Below, piece after piece: positions 56,257 through 64,000 of a stretch of 64,000 nucleotides of DNA. The notes below the pieces were generated by a model. It saw only the letters and a program-made list of their open reading frames with translations, had not been told where the DNA came from and did no database searches. Origin of the DNA: Trichobilharzia regenti. Lineage: Eukaryota > Platyhelminthes > Trematoda > Strigeidida > Schistosomatidae. The translations under genes and the position numbers were made by a program. Every line of letters begins with the position of its first letter. Positions within the stretch are counted from its first letter, which is position 1. Location: NCBI GenBank assembly GCA_944472135.2, contig OX235264.1, positions 81,788,319 through 81,852,318 of the forward strand. Direction: 5' to 3'.

Positions 56257-56993
56257 TAGTCTACATCATTTAGATATTAAGTACATAACAGACAGCAGAC
56301 CATCAGATAATGCACAAATTGACTAGGTCACGAATAAATTCTCCTTTAAAAATATATAAGCGTCTTTCTATTTTCTACCGCATACAAATAATTGAATATG
56401 AAAATTACTGAATGTTCATAATATATAGCTCCGTTTAACCTTTATCACTTCAGTTTATAAAGGTAAAATGATTAACCCAACAGCACTGAAGATCTAGACT
56501 CGATTTATTGTCACTTTCAGAACAAAAAAAATAGGATAGAATGGTTACTCCTCACCTATTCCTTCTGGTTTAGAATGACCACAAAGCTTATATCATATTG
56601 TGATGAAAGCTACCTGAAGTCATAATCTTTTATCGATTAATATTTTACACTCAATAAAAAAGAAATTCTGATACGATTCAGCAATAGGCCGAACAAGAAT
56701 TAAAAAAAAAGGATGGACAGCTTTATCATAGAATAAACAGACTGACCAGAAATCAGTTATCAATAAAGTAAGACTTTAGATAATCACCTGTCAATCAACA
56801 CAAGCAACTTTTCCGTCAATGTATATTCAGGAGAATTTTAACTAGACAAGAGTGAGTTAGGCATTAGCATAAAGAAAACATCCGCAGTCGCAAGATAATT
56901 TAAATTTACAAAATCAATCATCTATCGATATTGCGTGTTTGATACATCGTTTTATTAACAAACCCTTAACACAACGATTTAATAATAATACTG
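56257..56993. other. No gene seen
   Basis: No supported feature. Confidence 0.45.
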
Positions 56994-57888
56994 ATTTCGC
57001 TTTTATTCCAGAAACAGTACTTGTGGTACAGTGTGGAATTTTCAGCACATATCTACAATATTGCATCTAATTTCATCGTACATTTAAAAGGAGTACTATA
57101 AAAAATAAATATAAAAAGACAAAAAAACAAAAAGAAACACAAAAATAACAAAAGAAAATGCAAATAAAAATACCAAGTAGAAAGGAAGATAAACACCAAT
57201 AATATTTCAGTATTGGGTAGTGGAAGCTATGATATGTGTATTCGTGGTGAAACAGTAACAGCTATAATCATACAAGAAGTTATGAGATGTTCTTAAGAAT
57301 GTTTATAGCCAAGATGATCAGTTAATTTGATTGAACTACACTAAACAATCATAAAATAAACATTTCAGGGTTTTTATTTTTATTGTCAGCACTAATGCAG
57401 TGTTTGTTATGGTAGTGTGAGTAATCCTGCATAATATAAAATTTTAAGATGGTGATAATGGCGTTTCACAAACAAGATTGTTAGTTAAATAGTGCCGAAC
57501 AAAGAACAACCACAATACTAATATTACATGATGGTCAATGACAGGACAATTTTGTAATAATCATAGTGATAATATAGCCGGACCCAGTAGATATACAAAA
57601 GAAGGAATAGAATAAAGAATAAAAAAGTAAGCCAATGATAATAATTTTAGGTAGCTAAGTATGTTTAAGAAGGTTGTTCAGTATAGAGTACAAATAAGAG
57701 AGAATAAAGGAGAAATAAAAAGGCCAAAATTATGTTATTAATAGCAAAGCAAGTTATAGGTTTCGCTCTTAACATTTTTTTTTATAATACTCCTTTTAAA
57801 TGTACGATGAAATTAGATGCAATATTGTAGATATGTGCTGAAAATTCCACACTGTACCACAAGTACTGTTTCTGGAATAAAGCGAAAT
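56994..57888. repeat. Near-identical 110-bp inverted repeat pair
   Basis: 56994-57105 and 57781-57888 are reverse complements differing at about two or three positions (shared GTGGTACAGTGTGGAATTTT). They are separated by about 675 bases without coding sequence. The right arm continues into a TTATG repeat and lies in a 128-bp insert (57777-57904) that splits a CR1-like LINE. The GCTGAAAATTCCA segment resembles the extra part of the SINE-A long variant. Confidence 0.75.
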
Positions 57889-58074
57889 TGTTATGTTATG
57901 TTATGTCTCTGTCACTTAGAACGCGGGCCAAATATGGTATCGTTGAGTTTCTATACTTGGTTGTACGAGCATTTGATTTCTTGTTCTACCTGATGAGATA
58001 CAAGGAGAAAGTTGGGAATAGAGGGGGTGTTGGGAATCAGAGAGTATGGTTTTAGACCATTTTTCGCATGTACT
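57726..58074 (-). mobile_element. CR1-like LINE 3' fragment, interrupted
   Basis: 57730-57776 plus 57905-58074 match 24600-24830 (GTCTCTGTCACTTAGAACGC, AATATGGTATCGTTGAGTTT). The 128-bp element at 57777-57904 is absent from the homologous copy at 24648. Confidence 0.75.
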
Positions 58075-58607
58075 TGTTATGTTCTAGTTTCCCCGTCGCC
58101 AAATTGTTATGTACTCGTCGCTAAATTATTGTTATGGCCTGGTCGAGAAAGTAATAGTCCTGACGCGAGAAGGCGGAAATCAGAAGACCAGTAGGTTTGC
58201 GATGATACTTCTATTTTCCAAACACAAGGAGACGAAAATAAAATGGTCTCACACCAAAGTGGTAAGTAAAGTAGTTCACACAAATTGTGTATGCAAATAT
58301 ATATGACAAGGGTGTGAATCATCATTAGACAGTCTTAACATGAATGGCTAATTATAATGAAGTATCAATCCATATATACATAGCGAAATATAACAGACAT
58401 GTCAACAACCAACATATATGGATATATGTCACCAAGCTACGGACTGTCAACAAACACTCATATTATATATAATATAATATAAGGAGAATATACATTGATA
58501 AAGGAGACAAGTTCATACAAGTGAAATGGTCACAGACTAAGCGAGCAAATAGAAAGAGAGACCAACATGCACACACACACATAAATATATAATGTGGATA
58601 CATATCA
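58075..58607 (+). mobile_element. Solo LTR, family LTR-2, copy 2
   Basis: This 533-bp relative of 17510-18056 starts TGTTATG and ends CATATCA. Its flanks are GTACT (58070-58074) and GTATT (58608-58612), one mismatch. It adjoins the CR1-like fragment at a site where the other CR1-like copy reads GTATT. Confidence 0.65.
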
Positions 58608-58612
58608 GTATT

Positions 58613-59920
58613 ATCAAGCGGAATACCAATCGAAAGAAGTTTACGTTTCACATTTTGAACACAAATCAGACTAACAATCAGACACCGCCTGCAGTAATGA
58701 TACTATGTGCATAGTTTAAAAATGTTTCACTTCTTCTCCTTCTATGCTAATAAAGATATGCATGATCAGTCAGACAGAAATTTTACAATTGAAACGATGT
58801 ATATATAACAAGACGAAATAAATTTATCATGGTCAATTAATTCCTGCAATAAATGATTTCATATTATTGAAGTATTCATCATTTATTATTTGCATAGTTT
58901 TATTTGAGTACACAATCAATCTTTGTTGGCAGTTTAGAACTTGAACAGTGGTCACTACTTTCGTGTGTGTGTGTGTGTGTAAATTTTCTCTCTTCGTTTT
59001 CGGCTATGCACTAAAAACGCAATAATGCACAAACAAACACACATCTACAGACACCCACGTAAAAAAACAAATGAGTAAAGTGTATGTGTATAGTCTTTCT
59101 GCGGGGATATAAATTTTACTTACATTCATGAAGAAAAGAGTATGCTGATAATATTTATTATATATGTCATGATGTGAGTGTTGTGTATTGAATTTCTACT
59201 GAATTATTTAAAAGCTTTATGCAAAATATGTGTTGCACAGTCAATTATTATTTACTAAGAGTATGATAGACAATTGTAGTTTTATATATTTCATATTTGA
59301 AAACGACACTTAACTAGTACGTACGTACGTACGTACATTTCGATGTATACCACCACCAGCATAGGCTTTCTATGCCTTTCCACTACTAACTAACTAACTA
59401 ACTAACTCATTCACTCACTCTCTTTCTACCCCTCTCCCACTCTCTTTCATGCGTTCGTGTTCATTTTAGGCCTTTTTCGTCTTTCCTGCATTATGAAATC
59501 CAAGATTCTTTTTTTTTTTTAAATTTCTACTACATTAAAAGATTGTCAGCGTTTTACTCATAAGTATATTTTATACAAGCTGCATACAAGATATATTTAT
59601 ATTATTAATCTGTTCATATAATCTATATGATAAATTCACTTGTACTCAATTTTGATTATAAACTCTTGCGGGAATATTCACCAGATGTTTCCTCTATCAT
59701 GACAGATTGTATTCCTTAATTAATATTAAAAAAAAAGAAATCGAGAAAGTAATATCTTTGAGTCTTTCTTAATGGATCATTAATACTTTGGTAAATAATA
59801 ATAATAATAATCATAATAAGGAGAATTCAAGAGGAAAGGAGCAGAGAATGGACAGAGGTAATGAATTAAGAGCGTTATACTGATCACAACAAGCATACTA
59901 ATAGTAATGATTTGTTGTAC
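58613..59920. other. No gene seen; microsatellites
   Basis: (GT)n at about 58960-58980, (ACGT)n at about 59318-59335, (CTAA)n at about 59386-59407, a T-run at 59510 and a TAA run at 59796. No supported gene. Confidence 0.5.
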
Positions 59921-59924
59921 GGAT

Positions 59925-60125
59925 TTGAGTTGTTTCAAGTTAGAGAACTATTGAAAATCACAGAGTCCTGTACAGTTTTCTTTTTGTCCTTGTTTGGAAC
60001 ACTTCATCACGTCACACCCACAGCCCTATCAGAGATCGAACTCTGGACCTTCAGGTTAACAGATCAAGCTCATAGACTATTCACTCATCATTTGGGTTGG
60101 AATTCAATGATCCGTGAATTCTAAC
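59925..60125 (-). mobile_element. Diverged SINE-B
   Basis: Reverse signatures TTAGAGAACTATTGAAAATC and GATCGAACTCTGGACCTTCA, and GAATTCTAACTTCTGTCAG at the 5' side. The subfamily is that of 51465. Confidence 0.65.
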
Positions 60126-60255
60126 TTCTGTCAGTTGCCAATTTCATCACGACCGATAGACACTGTTAACGAGGATACGTCGTTCTCACATCAAACTTAG
60201 TGGATCCTACTGGTCACAACTTCTTACACCACAGACATACAGGTGAGATTGGATT

Positions 60256-60490
60256 TTTTTCTTCCTTCACATTCCCCAGTGGAACACAGGGCTTCAAGCT
60301 AGTGGCTTGAAGTTTCTGTAGCAGTGCTTATTTTACAGGGTGGGTTTGCTAGCCTCATGCCCAACCTTTCCTCTTTACCAGCATTATTTCTGGTTCAGCG
60401 AGGTAAAGGAGTTCTTAGGTGGCCGGGGAATCGAACCCCGGACCATGTGAATGGTCGGCGAGCGTCCTAACCGCTATGCCATCGACGCTC
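60256..60490 (-). mobile_element. SINE-A copy with target-site duplication
   Basis: A complete minus-strand SINE-A (TTCCCCAGTGGAACACAGGG, reverse B-box TCGAACCCCGG) lies between direct repeats GATTGGATT at 60247-60255 and 60491-60499. Confidence 0.9.
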
Positions 60491-60932
60491 GATTGGATTA
60501 GGCATTATTAAATAGCAAAAGAAAGTATAATTCCTGTTAACAGAAAATTATGAAGTATTTAGTTACATTTAATCTTTTGCATGACAATATTGCTAGATGG
60601 TGTTAAATGTGCAAAATTCAAGTGAATAAGAAATTTCTAGGGTCTTCCAAGTCAACAAATAAAATTACACACAGAAATTTATTCAATATTACGTAGTTCA
60701 CATCATTACGAGTTGACAGAATTCCAGCCGAAATATGCGAATCGGAGGATAATAATAAAGTTACACTGACTTCTACTCAGTTTACGTATTTAGTCTTAGG
60801 AACTACTGAGGAGGTCGTTCACATCTGCTAATATGGGTGTATGTGTGCGTGCGTCTATGTGACAGAGGAATCTAGAAAAGGGGAGATTTTTGTTACTTAA
60901 CAATTTGATAATAAGATATTCAAATTTGTGCC
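60491..60932. other. No gene seen
   Basis: No supported feature. Confidence 0.4.
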
Positions 60933-61487
60933 AAGTTAAACTGTCGACACCACTAACTACCAATCAGCGAACGACGTTGAATTATCCAATGAGATTAACG
61001 AACGTAGTTCAATGTTGTGTAGCGTTTGATTCATTTCTAATGCGTGCCCTTACAAGGTTACGGTCGCAGTTGAAGGAGGACAGTGTTTTCCAGTATTGCC
61101 TGGATTTAGGGTTGCTTCGAAGGAGCGAACTTGTTCGTGTGATGGCATCATGACTTTAAAAGGCTATAGCAGATCAACTGATGGATTTGTTCATCGTTGT
61201 GCTATGTTTGAAGCGTGCTAGCATTAGAGGGGGTAAGCTGATAATTTTAATATTTCGTAAGAGCTTTTTTTGCTAGGTCGTATCTCTCCCTAACCCAGAT
61301 TTTGTATATCTGCAACTACTAGGTGTTGAAACAGCCGATGAGAGCAGCAGCTGTCGAGACGGAGAATACCCTCGTCTCAACAGTTCAGTGGTATCAGCAT
61401 TGCAGACATATTGCTTCGTGGAAAATGTGATTGGTCCGTTCAAGGTCGTTTGCTGATTGGTTGTTAGTGGTGTCGAAAGTTTAACTT
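60933..61487. mobile_element. 555-bp element with 49-bp terminal inverted repeats
   Basis: The left end (AAGTTAAACTGTCGACACCA..) and the reverse complement of the right end match at about 45 of 49 positions. TGCC flanks both sides (60929-60932 and 61488-61491) as a candidate 4-bp target duplication. No transposase domain is visible in the short frames inside. It is best read as a non-autonomous, MITE-like DNA element of unknown superfamily. Confidence 0.65.
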
Positions 61488-61600
61488 TGCCCAAATCTGT
61501 TAATAATTTTTAAAACTAATTATGATAAAAATAATATTTAAATTAGTAGAAATTAAATTAGAATTTAATATTTATCCGGTTCACCTGACAGCAAGCTAAC

Positions 61601-61608
<8 letters not shown>

Positions 61609-61650
<42 letters not shown>
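61609..61650. repeat. (AT)n microsatellite
   Basis: Pure AT run of about 42 bases. Confidence 0.95.
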
Positions 61651-61653
<3 letters not shown>

Positions 61654-62204
61654 TTGACAGAAAATGATGTTAATATGAGAATGACCAGATTAGGCAACTT
61701 TTGTAAATATTAATTCACATTTGATGTATAGTAAACACGTGAGGTTTCACGAAGAAATGATAAAAAACTGAAATGTTATTGCTTAAGAATGCCATATCCA
61801 CAAGACAGATAAGTAAGTACTGAAATTTGTATTAACTTCACTATTTCTTCAGTTAGTTATGCTGAACAGTGTACACAGTATATACCTTGGGAAAAAACGT
61901 CTCCTACAGAGCATAATTCATCATCCCTCGCCTTGCATAAAATATAGTAGTAAATTCGACGGATGAATTTGTGAATAATTATGCAATTATGCTTCATTTG
62001 GACGACAGGGTCTGAATGCAACTGCTGCTTTTTGGTGACTTCGAATACTTGTCATTCCAACACTTTTCTACACAGTAATTTTATCACCGAGAGTCTTTTA
62101 CTATTCATCTTTCTTCCTGCCTCTACTTTCAATAATGCAAATGCTCCTGATTCTAAACACAAGCGTATGAAAACAGGATTAGTTTTTGTAAGCAGAAAGG
62201 AAGA
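61651..62204. other. No gene seen
   Basis: The frame at 61981-62277 runs into a SINE-D copy and shows no domain, so it is not called. Confidence 0.4.
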
Positions 62205-62345
62205 AAATATGGGCACTGGGTTCGAGCCTCGGTGGGAACATCATCACTCACTGAGAAATGGAGGTACATCCAAATGATGAGTTCTAAATAGGACGAAATG
62301 CGCATCCTGGATTCCATTGCTAGTCACCATCCACCAATTAGAAAG
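62205..62345 (+). mobile_element. SINE-D copy, truncated head
   Basis: It starts at the B-box side (GGCACTGGGTTCGAGCCTCG) and contains the hammerhead region 62269-62321: core AUGAUGA, GAAAU and AUC triplet, with one mismatch in stem I beside the core. Confidence 0.78.
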
Positions 62346-62859
62346 GAAGAATGGTGGGAAATGTGTATACTGAAAAAATAGCTTGTTACTAGAAAAGAAA
62401 ACGGTGTTTAGTGCTGTTATTTATTCCTCTTTGAAGTAGTTGCATAACACCTGTTTTTGGCTTCCTGACAATTATCAGGTTGAGAGCTAAGAAGATTGCA
62501 GTTAACCACCTACAGTACTTCAATACAAGATAGTATATGACTAACCACCCGAATTCCTTTCGCGCATTGAGAAGGAGAGGTGTGTTTTTCCAAGGATTAA
62601 GCGAATAGTGAAAGATTGAAGATATCTACATAATTAATTGAAATGATTACATCTTTACAAGAAGTGTGTTGTGACTGGTTAGCAAAGTAAAAATGAACAC
62701 TAAGTGATACGGTATTCAACATCGGTTAAGGCTGAATGTTTACTCCACAGCTAAAAAAAATAATGATAAATATTATATCATCTGCTCCCCTTTTTAACAA
62801 TCATGATAAGGTATTTTTTTCAACTGTTAGACCTTCCCCAGGCACCAAAATGAGTTAGA
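62346..62859. other. No gene seen
   Basis: No supported feature. Confidence 0.4.
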
Positions 62860-63125
62860 GGGATAATTAAAAACCAACGGGTGGATGCTTGTTGAAGGAA
62901 TTGGTTAAAGCAGCAATATATGACCAGTTGAAAAATTTAGAATTTATGGATCAGTGAATTCCAGCCTGAGTGGGTGAATGGTCGTCAAGCTTGGTATCGT
63001 AACCTGAAAGCCGCAGGGTAGATCCTTGGCGGTGCGCACAACTGAAAAGTCCCAGACTAGTATGAAACAGCTATCCAATACTTCATAGTTTTTAATGATC
63101 TCTCTTCTAATGTACTCATCAATAC
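62860..63125 (+). mobile_element. Diverged SINE-B
   Basis: Head-like GAGTGGGTGAATGGTCGTCA and the decayed B-box GGGTAGATCCTTG. The ribozyme region keeps AAAAGTCCCAGACTAG and GAAACAGCUAUC. The core is lost. Confidence 0.6.
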
Positions 63126-63527
63126 ATTGGCTTTAAAAAGCGAATATACGGCGATGAAAAGATTTGTAGGGAGAATATATGTCGCATAAGCGAGATTGTA
63201 GCGGAAGAACCAATTTAAAAGGTAATAAAATAATACTTAGGAAAAAAGCACATTGAGTATCCTTTTGATCGATTTCCTTTCGAATACATTTACTTGTAGT
63301 ACAACCAAAGAAATCAATGAGGTAAAGAAACAACATTTACAAAGAATAGCCATAAGGAGGACTAAGTACTTGCTCGTCATAGGTATATAGACAGGTTTAA
63401 CTCAACTGACAATAAGATGATATCGCGTGGCTGCTAGGTCTTAAGAGATGAATGATTGTAGTGTTGGGGGGAAGAGGGTAGCTTGATATTCCCAAGCTCA
63501 TATTTATTTTGGGAATATAAATACATT
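63126..63527. other. No gene seen
   Basis: No supported feature. Confidence 0.4.
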
Positions 63528-63705
63528 AATTTGTGGATGGTGACTAGCAGTGGAATCCAGGATAAGACGCATTTCGTCCTATTTGTGACTCGTTAGCTGG
63601 ATGTACATGCATTTCCCAGTGAGTGATGATGTTCCCACCGAGGCTCGAACCCAGTGCCCTTAGTTTCAAACACCAAAGTGTTATCCACTAAACCACTTGA
63701 ATTTG
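63528..63705 (-). mobile_element. SINE-D copy, minus orientation
   Basis: A reverse tRNA head (GCTCGAACCCAGTGCCC, CCACTAAACCACTTGA) with the hammerhead region 63556-63601. This copy has C3 in place (CUAACGA core), but G5 is changed to A and the stem III loop is lengthened. Confidence 0.78.
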
Positions 63706-63834
63706 TAGGTATAGGTACATATAGTTGACGAGCCCCATTTAGGATGGAAAAAGCATCTTGGATTCCATTGCTGGTTGCTATCAGAAAAATTAAATTACGA
63801 TTTACTGTTCTCAGTAGTCAACTTTCAAGGCGTT

Positions 63835-63985
63835 TGAAACTATGGGCACTGGGTTCGAGCCTCGGTGGGAACATCATCACTCACTGGGAAATGCAGGTAC
63901 ATCCAGATGACGAGTCCAAAATGGGAAGAAATGCGTATACTGCATTCCACTGCTGGTCACCATCCACCAATTAAATACTAATTAA
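63835..63985 (+). mobile_element. SINE-D copy, plus orientation
   Basis: It starts near GAAACTATGGGCACTGGG with B-box GGTTCGAGCCTC. The hammerhead region is 63902-63944, with core AUGACGA, GAAAU and triplet AUA. With 63528-63705 it forms an inverted pair about 130 bases apart. Confidence 0.78.
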
Positions 63986-64000
63986 ATCCCCAGATATCAT

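Noticed and set aside
58120..58185. Hammerhead in LTR-2 (CCUGACGC..GGAAAUC)
   Set aside because: The core is CUGACGC, not CUGANGA, and no NUH triplet fits; only the TGGTC/GACCA pairing is notable.

Overview
The window looks like euchromatic, very repeat-rich DNA of a digenean blood fluke, most probably Schistosoma. The evidence is the AT-rich composition, the tRNA-headed SINEs that carry hammerhead-ribozyme sequences of the Sm-alpha type, several Penelope-like retroelements (PLEs), and non-LTR elements with (TAA)n tails. The species cannot be fixed from sequence alone.

Only one conventional host gene is evident. It is an uninterrupted 1064-codon class A GPCR of biogenic-amine (dopamine D2-like) type at 479-3673 (+), with an unusually large third intracellular loop of about 660 residues built from homopolymeric and low-complexity sequence. 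Everything downstream (about 60 kb) appears to be intergenic or intronic sequence made of layered mobile elements. I found no other host exon, rRNA, functional tRNA or CRISPR.

Layout. 4.2-8.1 kb: SINEs and a PLE remnant with inverted terminal arms. 8.3-12.9 kb: a palindromic, older PLE (PLE-2) into which a PLE with an intact 805-codon RT/GIY-YIG ORF (PLE-1) has inserted, leaving an 11-13 bp target duplication. 15-18 kb: a 5'-truncated PLE (PLE-5) next to a solo LTR. 18.4-23 kb: SINE clusters and a GIY-YIG relic. 23.4-30.4 kb: RTE-like and CR1-like LINE fragments in both orientations. 30.5-31 kb: a PLE tail followed by a hammerhead-like motif. 31.8-44.9 kb: LINE, PLE and SINE relics and several hairpin-like inverted repeats. 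45-47.2 kb: a badly broken full PLE carrying a small LINE insertion. 47.8-64 kb: more SINEs, LINE tails, two solo LTRs and a 555-bp element with terminal inverted repeats.

How the parts work together. Three SINE-like families can be separated: SINE-A (tRNA head, no ribozyme seen), SINE-B (tRNA head plus hammerhead) and SINE-D (tRNA head plus Sm-alpha-like hammerhead). The SINEs have pol III-type A and B boxes but encode no enzyme, so they presumably use the machinery of LINEs. PLEs supply their own RT and GIY-YIG endonuclease. The strongest theme is that hammerhead-like self-cleaving motifs recur in at least two SINE families and in PLE terminal regions within one 64-kb stretch. One SINE-B copy at 5698-5746 keeps every canonical core base.
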